A stretch of DNA of 5,673 nt from Rubrivirga sp. (lineage in GTDB: Bacteria; Bacteroidota; Rhodothermia; Rhodothermales; Rubricoccaceae): contig JAAXJP010000279.1 of assembly GCA_012269805.1 (NCBI GenBank), positions 1 through 5,673 of the forward strand, in the 5' to 3' direction. Below, in pieces: positions 1 to 5,673 of the stretch. Positions within the stretch are counted from its first letter, which is position 1. Every line of letters begins with the position of its first letter. Made by a program: the position numbers and the translations under genes. Below the pieces are notes generated by a model, which made no database searches, was not told where the DNA came from, and worked only from the letters and a program-made list of their open reading frames with translations.

Positions 1-83
1 GCCGGAGAGGTGGGGAGGGGGCGAACGGGAGCGGCCCCGGCGCGTTCCGTACGGGCCCCTCTCTCGAAATCTCCTCCTGCACC

Positions 84-1085
84 ATGGCCATCTCCTGGCC
101 CCTCTTCAAAACTCTCGTCGCGGCCACCGTCCACGAGGTCGGCGACGACGACGTGCCGTCGCTGGCCGCCGCGATCGCGTACTACACCGTGTTCTCGCTA
201 CCGCCGCTTCTCGTGCTCATCGTGGCGCTGGCGGGCGCGTTCATGGGGCCGGCCGCGGTGACCGAGATGATCACGTCGCAGGTCGGCTCGGCCGTCGGGG
301 CCGACGCCGCGGACGCCGTGCGGACCATGATCGAGAACGCGAGCACGCTGGGCGCCGGCCTCGGCGCCAAGCTGGGCGGGATCGCGGCGCTCCTCTTCGG
401 GGCGACGGGCGCGTTCGGCCAACTCCAGAAGGCGCTCAACCGGGCGTGGGAGGTCGAGGCGGCGGACGAGCGGGGGCCGCTCCTCTCGCTCATCTTCAAG
501 CGCGTCCTGTCGTTCGGGATGGTGCTGACGGTCGCGTTCCTCCTCCTCGTCTCGCTCGTCATCAGCTCCGTGCTGGCGGCCGTCGGCGACGCGGCGGCCT
601 CCGTCGCGGGCGAGGGCGTCGTCGGGACCGGCGTCCAGATCCTCAACCTCGTCGTCAGCTTCGGCGTGACGGCGGCGCTGTTCGCCGTCCTGTTCCGCTA
701 CCTCCCCGACGCCGAGATCTCGTGGCGCGACGTGGCCGTGGGCGCGGTCGTGACGGCGCTCCTGTTCACGCTCGGCAAGACCGCGATCGGGTTCTACCTC
801 GGCCGGGCAGAGCCGGGCTCGGCGTTCGGCGCGGCCGGGTCGCTGGCGCTCCTCCTCGTGTGGATCTACTACTCGGCTCTCATCGTGCTCGTCGGCGCCG
901 AGTTCACGCAGGCCTGGGCCGAAAAGGTCGGCGAGGGCATCCGGGAGGACCCGCCCGGGGACGGCGACACGACGCCGACGGTGGGCGAGCAGACCGACGA
1001 CGTCCACCCGATCGCGGTCACGCGGGATCCCGCGCCGTACTCGGGCCGGACGCCCGCGGACGGCCCCGCCTCGGGGACCTCCTAA
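84..1085 (+). CDS. YihY/BrkB family integral membrane protein
   Basis: This is an inner-membrane protein of the YihY/virulence factor BrkB family (formerly misnamed ribonuclease BN). Its molecular function is not settled; transport or envelope roles have been proposed. The 333 residues show about six hydrophobic segments, near residues 34-54, 94-112, 142-168, 185-205, 216-238 and 248-272. Family hallmarks are visible in order: LAAAIAYYTVFSLPPLL (residues 27-43), the FGATGAFGQLQKALNRAW stretch (105-122), RYLPDAEISWRDVAVGA (205-221), and the SAFGAAGSLALLLVWIYY segment (246-263) followed by LVGAEFTQAW. The ATG at 84 is chosen because the family's N-terminal helix begins right after it. The leader upstream (CTCCTCC at 71-77) is pyrimidine-rich and is not a Shine-Dalgarno site. 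After the last membrane segment comes a hydrophilic Asp/Pro/Gly/Thr-rich tail (about 283-333) that is probably disordered. The gene ends 21 bases from the convergent TerB-like gene. Family assignment is firm; the function is unknown. Confidence 0.93.
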   Translation: MAISWPLFKTLVAATVHEVGDDDVPSLAAAIAYYTVFSLPPLLVLIVALAGAFMGPAAVTEMITSQVGSAVGADAADAVRTMIENASTLGAGLGAKLGGIAALLFGATGAFGQLQKALNRAWEVEAADERGPLLSLIFKRVLSFGMVLTVAFLLLVSLVISSVLAAVGDAAASVAGEGVVGTGVQILNLVVSFGVTAALFAVLFRYLPDAEISWRDVAVGAVVTALLFTLGKTAIGFYLGRAEPGSAFGAAGSLALLLVWIYYSALIVLVGAEFTQAWAEKVGEGIREDPPGDGDTTPTVGEQTDDVHPIAVTRDPAPYSGRTPADGPASGTS

Positions 1086-1101
1086 ACGGAGCCGAGGCGG
1101 G
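1065..1101. terminator. bidirectional hairpin between convergent genes
   Basis: An inverted repeat pairs CCCGCCTCGG (1065-1074) with CCGAGGCGGG (1092-1101), a perfect 10-base-pair stem. Inside it, CTCC (1079-1082) pairs with GGAG (1088-1091), leaving a 4-base bulge (1075-1078) and a 5-base loop. The TAA stop of the BrkB gene (1083-1085) lies in that loop, so the left arm is also coding sequence. The position between two convergent gene ends suits a terminator that works in both directions. Neither side has a T-run, so classical intrinsic termination is not proven. Confidence 0.6.
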
Positions 1102-1106
1102 CGGGC

Positions 1107-1565
1107 CTACGCGTCGCCCTGCGAGAGCGGGGCGGGGGAGATGGGCCGCTGGACGTCGGCGCCCTGGGCCGAGAACGCCACGTCGTGGAGGTGCGCCATG
1201 TCGTCGCGGTCGAGGCCGAGGACCTCGCGGGCCTCGTGGAGCCCAACGTGCTCGGCCGGCTCGATGAGCCCGTCGGCGAGGACGACGTCGATGAGGTTGA
1301 GCATCAGCGCGCGCCGGAGCTCGAGGTCGGCGTCGCGGAACTGGAGCAGGCAGCGCTCCAGCGGCGGCGGCTGGATGGCGAGCTGGAAGACCTGCTTGCG
1401 GGCCTCGCCCGACAGGTCGCCGAGGTCGAGGGACTCGAAGATCCGGTCGTCCTCGCTCTCGTCCATGTCGCGGTCGGCGGCGGACATGGCGAACAGGGCG
1501 CCGTAGAACATCAGCCGCTGCTTCTCGGGCAACGGGTGGAGGTCGAGCGTCGGGAGGGCAGACAT
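1107..1565 (-). CDS. TerB-like small helical protein
   Basis: This 152-residue protein is predicted to be cytosolic and all-helical, and it resembles the tellurite resistance TerB (TerB/DjlA-like) fold. The basis is the family's twofold pattern of an acidic loop after a hydrophobic helix. In the first half, LFAMSAADRDMDESEDDRIF (residues 24-43) has the aa-D-x-x-(M/I)-D-x-x-E layout. In the second half, LIDVVLADGLIEPAEHVGLH (residues 91-110) carries the characteristic ADG-x-I-x-x-x-E motif, followed by AREVLGL. The length fits a single TerB domain. No signal peptide or membrane segment is seen. TerB domains bind metal or act as adaptors in stress and membrane-linked complexes, but no ter genes neighbour this one, so a tellurite role is not implied. 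The ATG at 1565 has no clear Shine-Dalgarno sequence. The gene lies 85 bases downstream of the hypothetical gene at 1651-2247 and may be cotranscribed with it. The family call is from motif recognition only. Confidence 0.7.
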   Translation of the reverse strand: MSALPTLDLHPLPEKQRLMFYGALFAMSAADRDMDESEDDRIFESLDLGDLSGEARKQVFQLAIQPPPLERCLLQFRDADLELRRALMLNLIDVVLADGLIEPAEHVGLHEAREVLGLDRDDMAHLHDVAFSAQGADVQRPISPAPLSQGDA

Positions 1566-1650
1566 GGCGGGGTCCGTAGAAATGGGGCCGCCAAACTACC
1601 GCCGACCGACGGCGTGCTTCGAGCGCGGTTGTGGGGAGACGCCCCGAATG

Positions 1651-2247
1651 TCACGCGGCCTTGGCCGGGGCCCGGCGGACGAGCGGTCGGACGTCGGTCC
1701 GGGTGTAGCGCTGGTACAGGTCGCGGAGGTCGCGCCGGAGGCCGTCGGCGCACGGCGCGGCGGGGCCTTCCGCCAGCCGGCCCTCGACGGACGCCGAGAA
1801 CGTCGGCCAGTCGGTGATGGCGACGCCGGGGCGGAGCGCAAGCGGCGTCTGCGGACCCGAGAGGCGGGCGCGGAACCACGCGGCCTGGAGCGTGACCTCG
1901 TCGTCCCAGCCGTGGGCGGGCTCCGGGCGGTCGAGGTCGAGCCAGAGCCCGACGGCCTCGGCGTGGCGGCGGACGGCCGCGCTCAGCTCGAGCATCCGGT
2001 GGGCGTGGCGGACGCGGAGCCCGCGCGTGGTCCGGACGAGGCGGGCGTTCCGGTACCGGATCTCCTGCAGCGTCTGGGCGAGCGTCCACGCGTCGCCGGG
2101 GCCCGTCGGGCGGTCGACGGCCGGGCGCGGCGCGGCGGCGTCGAAGCGGAACGAGTAGTCCGCGAGGTGCGCCATCGTGCGGTCCGTGGGGGCCGCCTCG
2201 AAGCGGTCGAGGGCGCGCTGGAGGGCGGGGACGGAAGAGCGGGTCAT
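1651..2247 (-). CDS. hypothetical protein, family not recognised
   Basis: I do not recognise this 198-residue protein. It is rich in Arg, Ala and Leu, has no signal peptide or membrane segment, and looks mostly helical: the stretch around residues 48-98 reads as long amphipathic helices with many Arg and His residues. Visible landmarks are MAHLADYSFRFD (about 25-36), EIRYRNARLVR (about 62-72), a Trp/acidic patch GLWLDLDRPEPAHGWDDEV (about 100-118) and a basic C-terminal end (YQRYTRTDVRPLVRR). It is probably a cytosolic protein; nucleic-acid binding through the basic face is possible but is only a guess. The ATG at 2247 was preferred over an upstream in-frame GTG at 2328. The extra 27 residues look non-coding, and the extension would start only 8 bases past the hairpin that follows the DUF2911 gene. 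That the gene is real is supported by its position in a single-strand gene row and by well-placed aromatic residues (YSFRF, WFRARL, DLYQRY). Confidence 0.7.
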   Translation of the reverse strand: MTRSSVPALQRALDRFEAAPTDRTMAHLADYSFRFDAAAPRPAVDRPTGPGDAWTLAQTLQEIRYRNARLVRTTRGLRVRHAHRMLELSAAVRRHAEAVGLWLDLDRPEPAHGWDDEVTLQAAWFRARLSGPQTPLALRPGVAITDWPTFSASVEGRLAEGPAAPCADGLRRDLRDLYQRYTRTDVRPLVRRAPAKAA

Positions 2248-2335
2248 CGCCGGCTGGGGAAGTCCGGCGGCAAGATGACGGGGGGCGGTGTCAGCCGCGT
2301 GGCACCCCGTACCGGCGCCGTCGCGCACCCCCCGC

Positions 2336-2367
2336 CTCTGCCCGCCTCGACGCCGAGGCGGGCAGAG
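2336..2367 (-). terminator. strong hairpin after the DUF2911 gene
   Basis: CTCTGCCCGCCTCG (2336-2349) pairs perfectly with CGAGGCGGGCAGAG (2354-2367), giving a 14-base-pair stem with the 4-base loop ACGC. It begins 3 bases beyond the TAG stop of the DUF2911 gene on the minus strand, the classical place for a transcription terminator. The base of the stem is followed by G-rich sequence rather than a T-run, so release may need a factor, or the hairpin may instead protect the 3' end of the mRNA. It separates the DUF2911 gene from the hypothetical gene downstream. Confidence 0.7.
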
Positions 2368-2370
2368 CCG

Positions 2371-3249
2371 CTAGGGAATCTCGTCGAGCCGCGCCAGGGC
2401 GGCCTCGGCCTCGTCCGCGCGGCCGGCGCGGCGGCGCTCGCGGGCGTAGGCGCGGACCTCGTCCTCGGTCGCCAGGCCGAACGCGGCCGTGCGTGCCTCG
2501 GCGGCCTCGTCGGCCTGGCCGAGGGCGTCGAGGGCGGCGGCGACGGTCATCGTGTTGGCGAACGTCGGGCGGACCTCGCGGGAGCGCTCGGCCCAGGCGA
2601 GGGCGTCCTCGGTGCGGCGGCCGGTGTCGAGGGCGTAGCGGGCGATCTGGTCCCAGCCCTCCCAGTAGAACCCGGCCACGCCGCGGAGCTCGCGCTCCAT
2701 GTTCGCCAGCACGATGGCTGGCGTGTCGGTCGTGAGGCGGACCGGCACCTCGAGCTCGTCCCACGCCAGCACGAGCGTCGCCGACGTCTCGTCGGGCGCG
2801 TCGAACCGGAAGCCGAGGCGCTCGGTGAACGGGCCGGGGCGCGGCGTCACGGTCACACGGAGCGCGTCCTCGGCCGGGTCGTAGGAGTACGAGCCCCAGG
2901 CGGACGAGACCGTCGAGAAGATGATCGTCCAGGCGTCCTCGTCCGGGATCGTGTGGAAGCCGTAGCGGCCGGCGGGCAGCGTCTCGCCCTCGACCCGGAC
3001 GTCGGTCGACGTCTCAAAGACGGTGTTCTCGTTGGCGCCCGCGCGCCAGACCTCGCCGTAGGGCACGAGGTCGCCCCAGATCCGCCGGTCGTTGACGGCC
3101 GGGCGGTGGTAGTCGACCGTCAGCTCGGTCAGGCCGACCGTCTGGCTCACGCTCGCGTGCGGGCTGACGCGCGGCGTCGTGAGCTGCTGCTGGGCCGCCG
3201 GCGCGAGGCTGAGGGCGAGGACGGCGAGGAGGGAAAGGCCGAGGCGCAT
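2371..3249 (-). CDS. secreted DUF2911 protein with TPR-like C-terminus
   Basis: This 292-residue exported protein belongs to the DUF2911 family, which has no known biochemical role and is common in Bacteroidota and Gemmatimonadota. A signal peptide is clear: MRLGLSLLAVLALSLAPA, with likely cleavage near residues 18-20. The DUF2911 domain covers roughly residues 28-172 and shows the family's signature elements: SPHASVSQTVG (29-39), VDYHRPAVNDRRIWG (45-59), LVPYGEVWRAGANENT (61-76), the LPAGRYGFHTIP strand pair (91-102) and WTIIFS (107-112). Residues about 185-292 form a helical tail with TPR-like spacing (the segment AIVLANMERELRG, then repeats around EDALAWAERSREVRP and LDALGQADEAAEARTAAF); this also occurs in other family members. 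The start is the first ATG and gives a complete signal peptide. The protein is probably periplasmic. It lies 100 bases downstream of the dehydrogenase gene on the same strand and could share its transcript. A strong hairpin follows the TAG stop. Confidence 0.93.
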   Translation of the reverse strand: MRLGLSLLAVLALSLAPAAQQQLTTPRVSPHASVSQTVGLTELTVDYHRPAVNDRRIWGDLVPYGEVWRAGANENTVFETSTDVRVEGETLPAGRYGFHTIPDEDAWTIIFSTVSSAWGSYSYDPAEDALRVTVTPRPGPFTERLGFRFDAPDETSATLVLAWDELEVPVRLTTDTPAIVLANMERELRGVAGFYWEGWDQIARYALDTGRRTEDALAWAERSREVRPTFANTMTVAAALDALGQADEAAEARTAAFGLATEDEVRAYARERRRAGRADEAEAALARLDEIP

Positions 3250-3349
3250 GGAATCCGATCGTGTGTCGATGGGAGTTTACGGACGGCCCGACCGTCGGAA
3301 CCGCTTTCGCCGCGTCCCCTGGGCCCGGCATCCGTCGGCGTGGACGGGG

Positions 3350-4657
3350 TCAGTCCGCCCGCGAGACGCGCCAGATCACGTCGCCCACGTCGTCGGCCAC
3401 GAGGAGCGCGCCGTCGGTGGCGACCGCGACGCCGACGGGGCGGCCGTACGCCTCGTCCTCGTCGGCCGAGAGGAAGCCGGTGAGGACGTCGCGCGGGGGG
3501 CCGGACGGGACTCCGTCCGCGAACGGGACGAACACGACCTTGTAGCCGCTCTTCGGCCGGCGATTCCAGGAGCCGTGCTGGCCGACGACCAGGCCCGCCT
3601 CGGGCGCGACCTGGCCGGCCTCGACCCACGCGAGGCCCAGCGACGCCGTGTGCGGGCCGAGCGCGTAGTCCGGGACGATGGCCTGGGCCACGAGGTCCGG
3701 GCGGCGGGGCTCGACGCGCGTGTCCACGTGGTCGCCGAAGTAGCTCCACGGCCAGCCGTAGAAGGCGCCCGGCTGGACGGCCGTCATGTAGTCGGGGACG
3801 AGGTCCGAGCCCAGCTCGTCGCGCTCGTTGACGGCCGTCCACAGGGCGCCGGTCGTGGGCTCGACGGCGAGGCCGACGGGGTTGCGAAGGCCGGTCGCGT
3901 AGAGGCTCGTGTCGCCCGTCGCCACGTCGACGGCCCAGATCGCCGCGCGGCCGACCTCCTCGTCCAGGCCGTGCTCGCCAACGTTGCTCGCCGAACCGAC
4001 GCCGACCCACAGCGTCCGCCCGTCGGGCGAGGCGAGGAGGCTCCGCGTCCAGTGCTGGTTGTAGGTCCCGGCGGGGAAGCGGGCGACGGTGTCGGCCGGC
4101 GCCGTGATCGCCGTGTCGCCGACGGCGTACGGGAAGCGGACGAGCGAGGCGCTGTTGGCGACGTAGAGCTGGCCGCCGACGAGCGCCATCCCGAACGGGG
4201 ACGCGAGGCCCTGGAGGAGCGCCGAGCGGACGTCGGCGACGCCATCCCCGTCGGTGTCGCGGAGCAACGAGATCCGGTCGGCCGAGGGGCCCGCGGAGCC
4301 GGCCTTCTTCATGAACCACTGCCGGATGGTGCCGACGAGCCCGTCTGTGCCGGCCTCTGGCGGGGCGTTCGACTCGGCCACGAGCACGTCGCCGTTGGGG
4401 AGGACGTGGAGCCAGCGCGGGTGCTCGAAGCCGGACGCGAAGGCGGCGACCTCCAGGCCCGGCGCGGGCGTCGGCCGGCGGCCGTCGGGCCACGGCTCGG
4501 CGTCGGCGATGCCCACGGTGGGGATGAGCGTCGTGGACGGCGGGGGGAGCGTCGGGTCGGGGCCGGTGCCGGCGGCGACGCTCAGGCGGGCCGTGTCGCC
4601 GCACCCCGCGACGGCGAGGAGGCCGACGAGCAGACCGAGGCGGGGGAGGAGAGGCAT
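3350..4657 (-). CDS. PQQ-dependent sorbosone/glucose dehydrogenase-like lipoprotein
   Basis: This 435-residue lipoprotein belongs to the soluble glucose/L-sorbosone dehydrogenase family (GSDH, COG2133). Members are six-bladed beta-propellers that oxidise sugars or aldoses outside the cytoplasm using pyrroloquinoline quinone. The N-terminus is a lipoprotein signal with lipobox VAGC, putting the lipidated Cys at residue 19, then a Pro/Thr-rich linker. Propeller motifs follow: [17 protein letters not shown] (79-95), an acidic DTDGDGVAD loop (134-142) that could bind calcium, YNQHW with [16 protein letters not shown] (199-224), [12 protein letters not shown] (256-267), [10 protein letters not shown] (299-308), [18 protein letters not shown] (359-376) and [19 protein letters not shown] (405-423). 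By analogy with Acinetobacter soluble glucose dehydrogenase, His202 would be the catalytic base and Arg258 the PQQ-contacting Arg. Substrate cannot be told from sequence. The start ATG has a C-rich leader and no Shine-Dalgarno site. It lies 78 bases downstream of dnaE on the same strand. Confidence 0.92.
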   Translation of the reverse strand: MPLLPRLGLLVGLLAVAGCGDTARLSVAAGTGPDPTLPPPSTTLIPTVGIADAEPWPDGRRPTPAPGLEVAAFASGFEHPRWLHVLPNGDVLVAESNAPPEAGTDGLVGTIRQWFMKKAGSAGPSADRISLLRDTDGDGVADVRSALLQGLASPFGMALVGGQLYVANSASLVRFPYAVGDTAITAPADTVARFPAGTYNQHWTRSLLASPDGRTLWVGVGSASNVGEHGLDEEVGRAAIWAVDVATGDTSLYATGLRNPVGLAVEPTTGALWTAVNERDELGSDLVPDYMTAVQPGAFYGWPWSYFGDHVDTRVEPRRPDLVAQAIVPDYALGPHTASLGLAWVEAGQVAPEAGLVVGQHGSWNRRPKSGYKVVFVPFADGVPSGPPRDVLTGFLSADEDEAYGRPVGVAVATDGALLVADDVGDVIWRVSRAD

Positions 4658-4691
4658 AGCGGGAGGGGGGACACGTGGGACCGACCGGCTC

Positions 4692-4719
4692 GAGGTGGGT
4701 TCGGGCGAACGCGAACCTC
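4692..4719 (-). terminator. possible dnaE terminator hairpin
   Basis: In the 78-base gap after dnaE, GAGGT (4692-4696) pairs with ACCTC (4715-4719). Between these arms, GTTC (4699-4702) pairs with GAAC (4707-4710) around a GGGC loop. Together this is an interrupted hairpin starting 17 bases past the dnaE stop codon. The internal loops and the lack of a T-run make it weaker than the hairpin at 2336-2367, so readthrough into the dehydrogenase gene is possible. Confidence 0.35.
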
Positions 4720-4735
4720 CGGCATCTCCTTGGGC

Positions 4736-5673
4736 TTACCCCTCGGATTCGAGAACCAATGCGTCAGCACCGAACCGCCGGCTCAGCCCCTTCATCAGGT
4801 CCGGCGTCAGGTCCACCACCGCCGTCCGCGCGTGGAGGCGCACCGGCCGGGGCATCTGCGCGCTCGTCACCTCGAAGTAGACCTTGCACGCGCCCGGGTG
4901 CTGGCGGCAGAGGTCGGCGAGCGCGGCCACGTCCGCCTCGGTCGCCTCGTCCACGTCGATCCGCAGCGTGACCGCCTTGACCAGCTGCTCGCGGACGCGC
5001 CACATCGGGAGGACGTCCTTGGCTACGAGCTTGAGGTCGCCGCGCGAGGTCTCGGCCTTGCCCTTGACCATCATCACCTCGTCCACCTGGAGCATGTGCC
5101 CGCACCGCTCCAGCACCTGCGCGAACAGCACCACCTCCGCCTGGCCCGTCGTGTCCTCCAGCGTCACGAACGCGATCGGCCGGCCGCTCTTGGTCGTCCG
5201 CCGCGTGACCTCCGTCACGATCCCGATGGCCGTCTGGTCGCTCTCGTGCATCACGCCCTCGGTGTCGCCGAGGCGGACGGTCGCGAACTTGTTGGCCTCG
5301 GCGGCGAAGTCGTCGAGCGGGTGGCCCGAGACGTAGAACCCCATGAGGTCGCGCTCGTGGCGGAGCGTCTCGCCCTTCGTCCACGGCTCGGCGTGGGGGA
5401 GGGCCGGGACAAACGACGAGCCGACCGTGTCGGCGGCGCCGAAGAGGGACGACTGGCCGGCCGCCTTGTCGGCCTGGTGCTTCTGGGCGTAGCTCCACGC
5501 CAGCTCGACGGCGTCGACGAACTGCCGCCGGTGGCCCTCGAACACGTCGAACGCGCCGGCCGCCGCGAGCGCCTCCAGCGTCTTCTTGCCGACCGTCCGG
5601 AGGTCGAGGTCCTTGGCGAGGTGGAACAGGTCGTCGAACGCCCCGCCGTGCGTGTCGCGCGCCTCCACGATCG
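4736..5673 (-). CDS. dnaE: DNA polymerase III subunit alpha, C-terminal part
   Basis: This is the C-terminal 311 residues of the replicative DNA polymerase III alpha subunit. The reading frame stays open through the right edge, where the first complete codon is an Ile before VEAR, so the 5' part of the gene is outside the window and the GTG at 5668 is not a start. Numbered from that Ile, the helix-hairpin-helix part of the duplex-binding region covers about 20-43 (LRTVGKKTLEALAAAGAFD). QSSLF (73-77) sits where the internal beta-clamp-binding motif of E. coli DnaE (QADMF) lies. The hallmark LMGFYVSGHPLDDF follows (109-122). An OB-fold spans about 147-222 (IGIVTEVTRRTTKSGRP, VTLEDTTGQAEVVLF, VDEVMMVKGK). 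The last 80 residues (from VTLRIDVDEA) are the usual C-terminal extension with a degenerate nuclease-like fold, ending at LESEG and a TAA stop. The catalytic PHP and palm domains lie upstream, off the window. Confidence 0.97.
   Translation of the reverse strand, partial: IVEARDTHGGAFDDLFHLAKDLDLRTVGKKTLEALAAAGAFDVFEGHRRQFVDAVELAWSYAQKHQADKAAGQSSLFGAADTVGSSFVPALPHAEPWTKGETLRHERDLMGFYVSGHPLDDFAAEANKFATVRLGDTEGVMHESDQTAIGIVTEVTRRTTKSGRPIAFVTLEDTTGQAEVVLFAQVLERCGHMLQVDEVMMVKGKAETSRGDLKLVAKDVLPMWRVREQLVKAVTLRIDVDEATEADVAALADLCRQHPGACKVYFEVTSAQMPRPVRLHARTAVVDLTPDLMKGLSRRFGADALVLESEG

Noticed and set aside
198..1267. Several long frames on both strands over the BrkB gene (198-1007 and 182-646 on minus, 446-1267 on +)
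   Set aside because: All are low-complexity shadows, whereas the frame at 84-1085 has family motifs and membrane segments.
1107..1565. A tellurite resistance locus based on the TerB-like protein
   Set aside because: No TerC, TerD/E/Z or related gene is present in the window; a lone TerB-like domain does not imply the phenotype.
1592..1598. TAGTTTG on the minus strand, 26 bases before the TerB-like start, resembling the Bacteroidota -7 element TAnnTTTG
   Set aside because: The spacing between TA and TTTG is one base short, and no TTG is found at the expected -33 distance, so it may be chance.
1633..1645. Small GGGG/CCCC hairpin just after the stop of the hypothetical gene on the minus strand
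   Set aside because: There are only four base pairs and no T-run; in sequence this GC-rich such stems arise often by chance.
3282..3296. Inverted repeat GACGG/CCGTC with a 5-base loop upstream of the DUF2911 gene, considered as an operator
   Set aside because: It is a five-base-pair stem with a mismatch beside it, no second copy, and no regulator nearby. This is not enough to call a site.
1564..3483. A 639-codon open frame on the + strand antisense to the hypothetical and DUF2911 genes
   Set aside because: Its product is low-complexity Arg/Gly/Ala/Val-rich sequence with no domain. It lies opposite two better-supported genes and crosses their intergenic gap. Long shadow frames like this are expected at about 70% G+C.
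3147..4604. A 485-codon open frame on the minus strand overlapping the dehydrogenase gene in another frame
   Set aside because: The product is almost entirely Arg/Pro/Gly/Ala, the signature of an out-of-frame reading of GC-rich coding DNA. The overlapping frame encodes a recognisable beta-propeller lipoprotein.
5666..5668. GTG at the right edge as a start of a short DnaE-like protein
   Set aside because: The frame stays open upstream with an Ile codon that continues the expected DnaE sequence, so the gene is cut by the window edge.

Overview
The window is about 70% G+C and holds five complete genes and one partial gene, packed with gaps of 21 to 123 bases. The likely source is a high-GC member of the Bacteroidota, with Rhodothermia (Rubricoccaceae/Rubrivirga-like) as the first guess. 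Three observations point there: a DUF2911 lipid- or periplasm-directed protein, a PQQ-type sugar dehydrogenase lipoprotein, and start codons with no Shine-Dalgarno sequence. Gemmatimonadota share several of these traits and cannot be excluded. The assignment is inference, since no phylogenetic marker is complete here.

Layout: on the + strand, 84-1085 encodes a YihY/BrkB-family inner-membrane protein. It converges on a minus-strand block that fills the rest of the window. Read in the direction of transcription (right to left), this block is: the C-terminal third of the replicative DNA polymerase III alpha subunit (dnaE, running off the right edge), a sorbosone/glucose dehydrogenase-like beta-propeller lipoprotein, a secreted DUF2911 protein with a TPR-like tail, an unrecognised 198-residue protein, and a small TerB-like helical protein. 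Strong GC-rich hairpins sit at two gene ends: 1065-1101 between the convergent genes, and 2336-2367 just after the DUF2911 gene. The second suggests that the last two minus-strand genes form a separate transcription unit.

The genes do not form an obvious pathway. They look like ordinary chromosomal core and housekeeping content: replication, periplasmic oxidation of sugars or alcohols, envelope proteins. I see no mobile element, CRISPR array, tRNA, rRNA, defence cassette or biosynthetic cluster. The most notable observations are modest: the two hairpins share the same nine-base GC-rich core, every visible start lacks a Shine-Dalgarno sequence, the DnaE fragment has an internal clamp-binding motif, and one gene has no family I can name.
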